In this document: positions 51,231-59,400 of the stretch, in pieces | Layout: the number at the start of each line of letters is the position of its first letter | Position numbering within the stretch: position 1 is the stretch's first letter | Origin: Rhodospirillaceae bacterium UBA6219 | GTDB lineage: Bacteria; Pseudomonadota; Alphaproteobacteria; Rhodospirillales; Magnetospirillaceae | DNA length: 64,000 nucleotides | Direction: 5' to 3' | NCBI GenBank assembly: GCA_002435715.1 | Contig: DISD01000050.1 | Location: 43,125 to 107,124, forward strand | The notes under the pieces: model-generated | Told to the model about the DNA's origin: nothing | The model's input: the letters and a program-made list of their open reading frames with translations, nothing else | The model's database searches: none | Translations under genes and position numbers: made by a program

Positions 51231-52073
51231 TCATTCCCCCTTCGAATCCAAGGTGGTTATGCCCAACTGACGGACATCGTCCCATTCTTCGTCACTCGCG
51301 GCGACGATTCCTTTGAAGCCGACGGCCGCCAACAGCGACCGCCCCGCTTCGTCGGATCCAAGCTGCTCCATCGCCGTCAAGACCCGTTGCAGCGTGCCTT
51401 GCGGCACCGACGCAAGCGCCGCTATGGCGTGCGGCGTGTATTGCTTGGTCCGCCACAAGATCCGCAACGCATCGCGGGTCTTCGGAGCCGTCTGTTCCAA
51501 GGTTCGGACGATACCGCCCCCGGCCGGATAAAAGTGATCGGCGACCGACAGGTAAACCGAATCGTGCGAACTGACGTATTTAGGGGTGAAGTTGACGCCC
51601 TTTTGACGCAAGGCGGCACGCGGCAGCACACTGGCGGCGAACGCGGCAGGGGAAGGGAACGCCAAGGTCGCGCCATTCAATTCGTCTACCGACTTGATGG
51701 GGCTGTCGGCACTGACCACGATAATGCCTTCGATATTCCGGTCTTCTTCCTTGGCAAAGGCCCGATAGCCCGTTTTCTCGCTGAAAACGGTGTAATGATA
51801 GGGATTCATATAAGCGATGTCGTACTCGCCGCGACCAACCCGGTCTTCAAAGGTCGGAATGTCGGGTGCCGTGCGAAATTCCAGTTTCACCCCTGATTTT
51901 TGACTGATTTCCGCCAATAAAGGCCCCCAAGTCGCCGCCAATTTCGACGCCGCCTGTTGCGGGACGATGCCGAATGTCAACGTCTTCTCCGCCGCCTTTG
52001 CCGTCGGGGCCTGCGTCACACCACAAAGAACCGCAAGGATGAACGCCAGCCTCTTTATCGAAAGCATGAACAC
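51231..52073 (-). CDS. PhnD-like periplasmic phosphate/phosphonate-type binding protein
   Basis: About 280 residues from a GTG at 52073 (GGAGG eight bases upstream; the ATG two codons later is 14 bases away). Signal peptide MLSIKRLAFILAVLCG. The PhnD family marks TFGIVPQQAASKLAATWGPL, YDIAYMNPYHYTVF and ATLAFPSPAAFAASVLPRAAL are present. No ABC permease or ATPase gene is nearby; only the hybrid kinase follows, so it probably acts as a sensor subunit, not a transporter component. Ligand unknown. Confidence 0.9.
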   Translation of the reverse strand: MFMLSIKRLAFILAVLCGVTQAPTAKAAEKTLTFGIVPQQAASKLAATWGPLLAEISQKSGVKLEFRTAPDIPTFEDRVGRGEYDIAYMNPYHYTVFSEKTGYRAFAKEEDRNIEGIIVVSADSPIKSVDELNGATLAFPSPAAFAASVLPRAALRQKGVNFTPKYVSSHDSVYLSVADHFYPAGGGIVRTLEQTAPKTRDALRILWRTKQYTPHAIAALASVPQGTLQRVLTAMEQLGSDEAGRSLLAAVGFKGIVAASDEEWDDVRQLGITTLDSKGE

Positions 52074-52128
52074 CGGACTTTCCTCCCAACCCTGGCCGTC
52101 GACACCGACGCCCGGCCAATATACTTTC

Positions 52129-52143
52129 GGCATAATAAATGCC
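52129..52143. promoter_or_regulatory. palindrome in the promoter region of the binding-protein gene
   Basis: GGCAT and ATGCC arms around AATAA. On the minus strand it is followed by AAAGTATATT, a possible -10, so it may be an operator that overlaps the promoter of the binding-protein/kinase operon. Confidence 0.35.
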
Positions 52144-52229
52144 AAAAGCCATAATTTCCACAGTCCATTGTGAATAAGACGACAAGCGGGACGAGAAAAC
52201 ACGATCAGCCCAGGAAAATCGCCGAAAAC

Positions 52230-52264
52230 GCCAAAGCCCGCGCCCTTGCGGAGCGGGCTTTGGC
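52230..52264 (-). terminator. terminator-like hairpin upstream of the binding-protein operon
   Basis: 12-bp perfect arms GCCAAAGCCCGC and GCGGGCTTTGGC with an 11-base loop. On the minus strand the hairpin is followed by GTTTTC. It would insulate the binding-protein operon from leftward transcription out of the IS remnant. Confidence 0.6.
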
Positions 52265-52433
52265 AACATATTGAGATATCAGGATGAAATTATTCTACTG
52301 AATGAATAGAACCATCGACCGTCCCCTTAACCAAGGGATCGAAGCCCCGCACAAAACCTCACTTTCCGTCCGCGTCCCGCACAGTTTCGTGCCAGTTTTT
52401 CACTTTGGCTCCATCGTTTCGTCCCTGACGTAG

Positions 52434-53377
52434 TGACCTGTTCCCCTGATTGATCCCGGTCAGAGGTGGAATCCTGTCTCCCTGTGATGCCCGAAATGGG
52501 CGGTGATGGCAATGTGGGCCGGGGCATGGCTGACCGAGCAAAACAGCGTCTCGTTGAGGCATTCATCGCGGAGCTTGCCGTTGAAGCTCTCGACGAAGCC
52601 GTTCTGCATGGGCTTTCCCGGTGCGATGTAGTGCCATTCCACCCGATGATCCTGGCTCCGTCGCTGACGATCATCAGCGGCTTGCCGCGCCGGGCGACCA
52701 GGACGTCCAATTCCCGGGCGATACGGACACCGGACAGCGAGGTGTCGGCGACCAGCGCCAAGCACTCGCGGGTAAAATCATCCACCACGGCAAAGATGCG
52801 GAACCGGCGGCCATCGGTGAAGGCGTCGGACAGGAAGTCCAGCGACCACCGTTGGTTCGGTCCCTGCGGAATCGCCATTGGGGCCCGGCTGCCCAGGGCT
52901 CGCTTGCGGCCACGTCTTGGACGCACTGCCAGTTTCTCCTCGCGGTACAGCCGCAGCAGCTTCTTGCGTTTCATCACCATGCCTTCCCTGGATAGCAGGA
53001 TGCCAAAACGCCGAAAGCCAAACCGCCGACGCTCCGCCGCCAGTTCGCGCAACCGCGCCCGGATCGGCGCGTCGTCGGGACGACACGACCGAGACCGCAT
53101 CACCCCCCCGGGAAATTCCAACCATCAAGCACGCCCGACGCTCGCTCAGTCCGAATCGCTCGCGGACATGAGCGACGACGATCCGCCCGGCGGTGGGCGT
53201 CACCATTTTTTTGAGGAAATCTCTTTCAGAACGGCATTGTCGAGTATGGCCTCGGCTAGCAGCTTCTTCAGCATGCCGATGATCTGTTCGTCACTGAACC
53301 GACTGCGCTTCATAAGTCCGTCTCCCTGATGGAACGGACACTACCTCAAAGCGGGTGCAGTTGCGGGGAACAGGTCA
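52434..53377 (-). mobile_element. decayed IS3-family (IS407-like) insertion sequence
   Basis: Bounded by a 14-bp perfect inverted repeat: GTGACCTGTTCCCC at 52433-52446 and GGGGAACAGGTCAC at 53365-53378, ends reading TG...CA. Length about 944 bp against about 1.2 kb for intact members. Contains remnants of orfA and orfB. Flanks TAG and CGC show no target duplication, which suggests an old or rearranged insertion. Confidence 0.85.
52469..53315 (-). pseudogene. IS3-family transposase orfAB, inactivated by deletions and frameshifts
   Basis: orfA starts at 53315 (MKRSRFSDEQIIGML) but jumps straight to KKLLAEAILDNAVLKEISSKKW, losing about 50 residues. An A7 tract sits where programmed frameshifting occurs. 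orfB starts VTPTAGRIVVAHVRERFGLSERRACLMVGISR, then shifts frame before RPDDAPIRARLREL; the DDE core (RWSLDFLSD, VDDFTRECL) is followed by a further frameshift and loss near MIVSDG, before VEWHYIAPGKPMQNGFVESF continues in another frame. No functional enzyme can be made. Confidence 0.88.
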
Positions 53378-53378
53378 C

Positions 53379-53522
53379 GCTGTCAATGACGGGCTATGGG
53401 GCGAATTGGCCGAAGGCACGGATGCCCTGTCCCCTCTGGCGGAACGCGAAGGCTTTGTGCCACCGGATGGACCATCGCCTTGGCAGCCCCCGTTGACACG
53501 AATTAGCGTCAGAGATCGATAA
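53379..53522 (+). pseudogene. 3' remnant of an unknown gene at the IS right edge
   Basis: Plus-strand frame open from the IS boundary for 47 codons to TAA at 53520, coding AVNDGLWGELAEGTDALSPL and then a Pro-rich PPDGPSPWQPPLTRISVRDR end. It has the codon usage of a real gene but no start. The matching upstream part is not found on the left of the IS. Its last 14 bases overlap the convergent XRE gene's end. Confidence 0.45.
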
Positions 53523-54072
53523 TTCGGATGCTTGATTCGAACTGGGCTTTCGGCCCGAAATTCTGGCGCTCGGCGAAGAAGTGCAAATCTCCACCAATAA
53601 CGACCGGTATAGCATAGCACTTGGACCAGCAATTATAATTTTGTGAAAAGAAACATGAATGAACGGCAGTGAAATCGCCTGAGCACAATCTTTTTATATT
53701 TTTATTCCATAGGTCATTGTAGGCAGTGTCGCCTCGCAACTTGCGGGCATCTTGTCCGATGACCTCGGATCTGTCCATTTTATGCTCGAATCCGGGTACC
53801 AGGATGATGTCGAGGATGATGCTCCGGCGGTTCAACAGGGTCTTGGCGCCAAAGGGCGACGCCATCAAGCTTCGGATGTCGCATTCCACGCGGGAACCGA
53901 ATTTCCACATCACATCACGCAGTTTCTTGCGCCGCGACAGGTCGGGTTCGTTCAGCCCTCTTTCCCAGCGCGACACCGTACCTTGGTCCACATTCAGCAT
54001 TTCCGCCAACGCGGCCTGTTTCAGTCCGTGATAGTGACGCAGCAAGCGCAGTTGGGATTTCCATTCATTCAT
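53509..54072 (-). CDS. XRE-family DNA-binding protein
   Basis: 187 residues from ATG 54072. HTH in the first 55 residues (RLLRHYHGLKQAALAEMLNVDQGTVSRWERGLNEPDLS-like). The C-terminal part (DRSEVIGQDARKLRG, CFFSQNYNCWSKCYAIPVVIGG) is not recognised; it may bind a ligand or be a PAS-like fold. Its start overlaps the EamA gene stop by four bases, so the two are translationally coupled. Confidence 0.82.
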   Translation of the reverse strand: MNEWKSQLRLLRHYHGLKQAALAEMLNVDQGTVSRWERGLNEPDLSRRKKLRDVMWKFGSRVECDIRSLMASPFGAKTLLNRRSIILDIILVPGFEHKMDRSEVIGQDARKLRGDTAYNDLWNKNIKRLCSGDFTAVHSCFFSQNYNCWSKCYAIPVVIGGDLHFFAERQNFGPKAQFESSIRIIDL

Positions 54073-54905
54073 GTGCGTTTGGCCACATAGAGAGAGGACG
54101 CGGAGATCAGCAGACCGCCCATGGCGACGTTCCAAGACAGAGTTTCGCCAAATATCGCCCATCCGATCAAGGTGGAAACGAAAATACCCATATTGTCCAC
54201 AGGGCTGACCACCGATGCGGGCGCCAGGGAAAAAGCCTTGGCTGCCGCCAGCATGGCCAATCCGCCAGAAATGCCTCCGGCCGCGATGACCGCCAGTTCT
54301 GACATCTGAAGTGTCCGCCATACCGAATAGGCGGGGCCTGCCGATAACAGCGCGAAGGCCAACTGGGTATAGGCGGCGATGGTCAAGGGAGCGTTGTCGG
54401 CGGTCAACGCCTTGACCGCGATCTGCGATCCGGAGGAAAGCAAGGCCGCTGCCACTGCCGCCAGCAGCCCCAATGACCAGCCATCCCAGCGATCCGGGGC
54501 GACGATCAGCAATATCCCAAGAAATCCCGTCGTCATGGCCAGCCAACGGCGCATGACCACGGACTCGCCCAGGGCTAAATGGGCCAATCCGGTCAACGAG
54601 AATATGCGGGCATGGAAGATGATGGCGACCGCCGCCAAGGCCGCATTCGCATTGGCGTAGAGCAGGAAAAACCCCGCAAGAAAACCAAGTCCGACGCGAA
54701 GGGTGAAAATCCGCCCTCTTCGCAGGCGGTGCGGCCCCGTCACGGCAAAGGCGACAGCGAAGAAAATAGCCGCCATGGCGTTGCGCAGAAACAGCACCTG
54801 AAGCGGATCCAGCGCCAAGCTGGCATGCTTCAGAAACGCAAGTTGGCAGGAAAAAGCGAAAACGGACCCCAACATGTACAGCCCGCCAATGACCTGGCGA
54901 TTCAC
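54069..54905 (-). CDS. EamA/DMT-family transporter
   Basis: 278 residues from a GTG at 54905, chosen for GGAGG seven bases upstream; two earlier starts (GTG 54920, TTG 54968) are possible. Ten hydrophobic helices with two EamA halves (GGLYMLGSVFAFSCQLAFLKH, LRNAMAAIFFAVAFAV; LAPASVVSPVDNMGIFVSTLIGWAIFGE). Probable metabolite exporter. Coupled to the XRE regulator below and lies downstream of LuxR and receiver genes on the same strand. Confidence 0.85.
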   Translation of the reverse strand: MNRQVIGGLYMLGSVFAFSCQLAFLKHASLALDPLQVLFLRNAMAAIFFAVAFAVTGPHRLRRGRIFTLRVGLGFLAGFFLLYANANAALAAVAIIFHARIFSLTGLAHLALGESVVMRRWLAMTTGFLGILLIVAPDRWDGWSLGLLAAVAAALLSSGSQIAVKALTADNAPLTIAAYTQLAFALLSAGPAYSVWRTLQMSELAVIAAGGISGGLAMLAAAKAFSLAPASVVSPVDNMGIFVSTLIGWAIFGETLSWNVAMGGLLISASSLYVAKRT

Positions 54906-54983
54906 CGCCGTGCCCTCCACCTTCCCGCTCCAAGACGACAGGCTGACGAGAGAAGGGCTGCGGGTCAAGTCATCTTGGCCGGT

Positions 54984-55208
54984 TTACTCATCCAATTCCG
55001 AATCCTTGGTCAGGTCGACAGCGACCCAACCCTTGGTCACCGAAATTGCAACGGCATGGGTGATGTTTGTCGCACCAAGCTTTTTCTTCGCATTCTCGAT
55101 ATGAAAGATGACGGTGGATTCGGAAATATCGAGGATCTGCGCGGTTTCCCAGGCTGTCTTGCCATTGGCGAACCACGACAGGCATTCCGTTTCCCGTTTA
55201 CTCAGCAT
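54984..55208 (-). CDS. small LuxR-type HTH regulator
   Basis: 74 residues from ATG 55208, decided by GGAGG eight bases upstream; an earlier GTG gives 102 residues. Contains only the LuxR/GerE HTH: MLSKRETECLSWFANGKTAWETAQ, ISESTVIFHIENAKKKLGATN. No receiver or autoinducer domain. Between its start and the upstream receiver gene lies the inverted pair CCTATG (55300-55305) / CATAGG (55325-55330), a possible operator. It may act with the upstream single-domain receiver. Confidence 0.85.
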   Translation of the reverse strand: MLSKRETECLSWFANGKTAWETAQILDISESTVIFHIENAKKKLGATNITHAVAISVTKGWVAVDLTKDSELDE

Positions 55209-55339
55209 CGGCCCCACCTCCTTCCCGTATCCCAAGGGAAGTTTATTGATGGCGAGGGCGGAGGTATCCGGCACAAATATGCAAGTGCACACTCTGTAGC
55301 CTATGTTTTAAAGAAAATATCTCTCATAGGTTGTCAACG

Positions 55340-55696
55340 CTAAATGCCGACAAGGCAGTCCATGATGGCGCAAAGGTTGCCCTTCGGCAGCGTTCCATTC
55401 ATGCCCGCAGCAAGGTTTTCCTGGAAAGTTCCCGACGATGAGCGACCGCTATGGGCGAAGATCGGCACGCATCCCCGTTGACCGGGAAGGGCGCGGATGG
55501 CGCGGGTTGCCTCTCGGCCATTCATCACCGGCATGTCGATATCCATGATAATGGCTAGTAAATCGCTGGTTTCGGCAATCTCCACCGCCTTTGCACCGTT
55601 TTCCGCTGTGACGGTGCCATATCCGCATTCAGATAAGAAGTCGGAGATAATCTCACGCAGGGTTGCGTCATCATCAACAATCATGATTGTCACCAC
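55340..55696 (-). CDS. single-domain response regulator (CheY-like)
   Basis: About 118-125 residues: an ATG at 55717 also fits, but GGGGGA lies just before the GTG at 55696. Receiver with acid pair in MIVDDDATLREI, phosphoacceptor Asp in AIIMDIDMPVMNG, Ser in AHSGRS, Lys in LPKGNL. No output domain. It stands 131 bases upstream of the small LuxR gene on the same strand, so receiver and DNA-binding halves of a NarL-type regulator may be split here. Confidence 0.88.
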   Translation of the reverse strand: MVTIMIVDDDATLREIISDFLSECGYGTVTAENGAKAVEIAETSDLLAIIMDIDMPVMNGREATRAIRALPGQRGCVPIFAHSGRSSSGTFQENLAAGMNGTLPKGNLCAIMDCLVGI

Positions 55697-55769
55697 GTCT
55701 TCCCCCCACCTTGGCATTTATTCATGCCCGGCATTCTGAAAACATCGCAGTGATGGGAAAAGTCCTAAG

Positions 55770-55824
55770 ATCTTATAGGGAATACTGTGCGTATCCAGGC
55801 GGTTTAGCATGAAACCTATAAGAT
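55770..55824. promoter_or_regulatory. inverted repeat upstream of the receiver gene
   Basis: Perfect 10-bp arms ATCTTATAGG (55770-55779) and CCTATAAGAT (55815-55824), 35 bases apart. The first arm also overlaps a TAAGATCTTA palindrome. The related core CATAGG/CCTATG recurs upstream of the LuxR gene, so both may be bound by the same regulator. Confidence 0.4.
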
Positions 55825-55955
55825 GTTTGAGGTGTCAAGGATTGGGTTGAGCCGCTACCCTTCTGATCCACTATCAAGTTTGCGACGTGCGTCACGTGAT
55901 TACGCACAGATGTCGTGACCGGAGGGGGGAAAGCTTGCGGAACCCGCGATACAGG

Positions 55956-56297
55956 TCAGCGCTTGCGTTGAGCGAAGACTTCCAGCATTTGCAGCGCCGT
56001 TTCCAGATCCGAATCGGAAAAGGTGTGCAGCATATGGGTCAGCCTTGCCTCGTTCCGCAGGCGAGCCGGGCTGATGGGGCGGCCGGCCCCAAGAACCAGC
56101 ACGTCCAACGAACAGCCCAGTGCGGCCGCGATGTCGTGCAGGGTTTCCAGACTGGGGGGGTTCTTGCCCCGCTCGATGTTGGACACCGTTTCGGTGGTGC
56201 GGTTGACGCGTTCGGCCAAGTCCTCTTGGGTCAGCCCGCAAGCAAGGCGGGCCGTCCGCACGTTTTGTCCGACGGCTTGTTTCAAGGCGATGACCAT
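55956..56297 (-). CDS. XRE-family regulator
   Basis: About 113 residues from ATG 56297; two earlier in-frame ATG codons (56348, 56372) exist and no ribosome site decides. HTH_3: AVGQNVRTARLACGLTQEDLAERVNRTTETVSNIERGKNPPS. A C-terminal tail (ARLTHMLHTFSDSDLETALQML) is helical. Divergent from the giant surface protein gene, so it may control it. Confidence 0.75.
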   Translation of the reverse strand: MVIALKQAVGQNVRTARLACGLTQEDLAERVNRTTETVSNIERGKNPPSLETLHDIAAALGCSLDVLVLGAGRPISPARLRNEARLTHMLHTFSDSDLETALQMLEVFAQRKR

Positions 56298-56433
56298 GAG
56301 CGGCAGTTTGAGGGCACACCGCACGCCGCGCCACGAAATATGATTCATTTTGTCGCTTGATAACAATAACATGCTTCGTTACCACCAATACGATATGCCC
56401 CGACGTGACACAGGGCTCACAAGGAGAGGGAAG

Positions 56434-59400
56434 ATGAAGGCCAAGCGCAATCCCACCGGCAAGAAGGCCCGCCCCACCATCCTGGCCCTTGAACCGCGCC
56501 TCATGTTCGACGGCGCCGCCGTGGCGGACATCGTCCAACAGGCGGCCGATGCGACCGATACTACCGCCACCGCCGACACAAGCCACGATTCCACCGCCCC
56601 GGTGGTGGTGCGCACGGTCGACCCCGCCGCCAATGACGGCAAGAAGGAAGTGGCCTTCGTCGATACCGGCGTGGCCGATTACCAGACCCTGGTGGACGGT
56701 GTCCGTGCGGGCGTGGAAGTGGTGTTGATCGATGCCGGTCAAAGTGGTCTGGCGCAGATGGCCAAATGGGCTGAAACCCATTCCGGTTACAATGCCATCC
56801 ATGTGCTGAGCCACGGTTCCGAGGGGACCCTGCACATTGGCGCCGATTCCATCACCAGCGCCAACCTGTCCGATGCCGTGATCAGCGCAGAATTGTCCGT
56901 TCTGGGCAACGCCCTGACGGCAGATGGCGATCTGCTGATTTATGGGTGTTCCGTTGCTTTCGGTGAGACGGGGGCGCGCTTTTTGCAAGAACTTGGCGCC
57001 GCCCTGAATGACGCCGATGTCGCGGCCTCGGCTGATGTCACGGGTTCCGAGGCGCTTGGCGGGAACTGGATTCTTGAAATCAAGAACGGACCGGTCAGCG
57101 CTGAAGCTCTCAGCTATGACGACTATACCGGCAGCTTGGCAAATCCTACGGTTTGGCAATGGCCATCGGCCAGCCAAGTTAGCTCTGGCGACATGATTTC
57201 GGCGATCCCGCAATATGGTTTTTTTATTCGGCCGGATGGCACGACCTCGACCATCAACCAGCTTCCGGCAAACCAATACTTTGCGTTTAATTTACAGAAT
57301 AGCGGTAGTTCCGGGTATTTTGAGTATAGTACAGATAATGGTTCAAACTGGACCACGCTATTGGGAAGTTATGGAAACTCCGCTCCAGCAGGGTCCTGGA
57401 TTCGATTCCATTCGACCGCGGGGACGAATACTCAAGTTGATTATGGTGCTATCACGTTCGCCCAGCCGGGCAATATCTATAACTCTGGAAAGTACAATGG
57501 TAGCGGTTTCAAGGTGGTTATTGATAGCGCGCCAACCGACATCACGCATTCTAGCGGCACTACCATTGTCGTTTCCGATACCCCGGATGGCGGCGTCATT
57601 ACGACGTTCACTCCCGTCGATACCGGCGCAGCCTACGGCGGATACTGGAGCATTGATAGCCAGTCACACCCCGGCTTGTTTGGCATCAGCTTTGACAGTT
57701 CATCCGGAAACACCGCGTCACTGACATTACCTTCCGCCGCAAACCTGCCTGCCGACGGAACAACTGTTTCCGTTACGGTTCGGTACTACGATGCCCTTCA
57801 GACCGACCTTACCGGAGCCCCCATCAACGGCCAGGGATACGCGAAGACATTCGAGTTTACGGTGAAGGGAGCTTCACAGGATCTCGCGGATTTTGGCAAT
57901 GACATTGCCGTCAACGACTTGACAGGCGATGTCAGCGATCAAAAAGTCCCGGCGATCACCACTTTGACGAATGGAGACTTCGTCGTTTCCTGGCATGACG
58001 AAACCAACGGGGGGGTCTATGTCCAGAAGTACGACGCCACCGGCGCGGCACAAGGAACGGCAATATCCGTAGCGACGGGCACCAGCTACCAGCCCAGCGT
58101 TGTCGGCTTGGCTGGCGGCAAGTTCGCGGTGGTTTATGCAAGCGATGCGGGGGATTCGCACTACGACATTCTTTGCCGGATCGTGGCGGCTGACGGCACG
58201 GTCGGCAGCGCCTTCACCATTGACGACAATGGCGGCGCTTCGGCGTGGGATACGGCTAGTGTCATCAGCATCGCCGCGTCGGCGGATAAAACAAGCTTCA
58301 CGGTTTCGTGGAATCGCGACGATTATGCAACCCTGAAGGTGGCGACGTTCTCGGATGCCGGTGTTCAGCAGGGCTCGACCACCACCCTGGGACATACAGG
58401 TTTTAAACCGACGACGGTCATACTCAGCGATGGCACGGTGGTTATCGCAAACATCGACGCAAATAACTGGGAGGGCATCAACCTGACGCTGGGTGGATCG
58501 GTGATCCAGTCCACTTTGGATACCCCGATCAGCACTGCCAACGACACTATCGGCCTTGCTGCCTTGACCGGCGGCGGTTTTGTCATGGCGTGGGGGGCTG
58601 GCGATGGCTCTCATATTTACGCTCAGGTATTCGACGCCAGTGGAGCCACGGTGTCATCGATCCTGCAGGTCGATACGACGGGAACGTCCATGGCGCTGCC
58701 GAAAGTCACCGCCTTGACGGATGGCGGATTTGCCATCGTCTGGTATACGTCCGGCCTGGACGGATCGGGGACATCCGTGGATGGGCGGCGTTTCACCGCC
58801 GATGGCACGCCTGTGGACACCAACGAGTTCCAGGTTAACCAGTATCGCTATGGCGACCAAAGCACCCCGGTGATCACGTCTTTGGCCAATGGCGGTTTCG
58901 CATCCGCCTGGGTCGACTTGGTCGAGGGCAGAGCCTCGGGTTCCAACATCGAAGCTCGGGTTTTCTCGGTTACCCCCCCTGGCCCCTCCATCACCTCGGC
59001 GACCTATAACGCCAGCACCAACGTGCTGACCGTCACCGGTACCAACCTGACCAATGGCGGCGCCATCGACGAGACCAAGCTGACCCTGACCGGCCAGGGT
59101 GGGCAAAGCTACACGCTGACCGAGACCGGGGCCATCACCGCTTCCAGCGACACCGAGTTCAGCATTACCCTGAACGCCACCGACGCCATGAACGTGGAAG
59201 GGCTGCTGAACAAGGACGGCACCGCTGCGGTGGACAACACCGCCTTCAACCTTGCGGGGGCGGCGGATTGGTATGGCACCGGCAATGCCGATTTGACCGG
59301 CAACGGGGTGACGGTGTCGCAAACCCAGATTCCGACCATCACCAGTGCCACCTATGATGCCAGTAACGGTCAATTGGTTCTGACCGGCACCAATCTGGTC

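Noticed and set aside
52302..52433. Short plus-strand frame of 43 codons at the IS left edge
   Set aside because: No ribosome site and no family resemblance; its stop overlaps the IS end by chance, and it is not the missing part of the right-hand gene remnant.
52427..53382. Target-site duplication around the IS remnant
   Set aside because: The bases flanking the inverted repeats (TAG left, CGC right) do not match.
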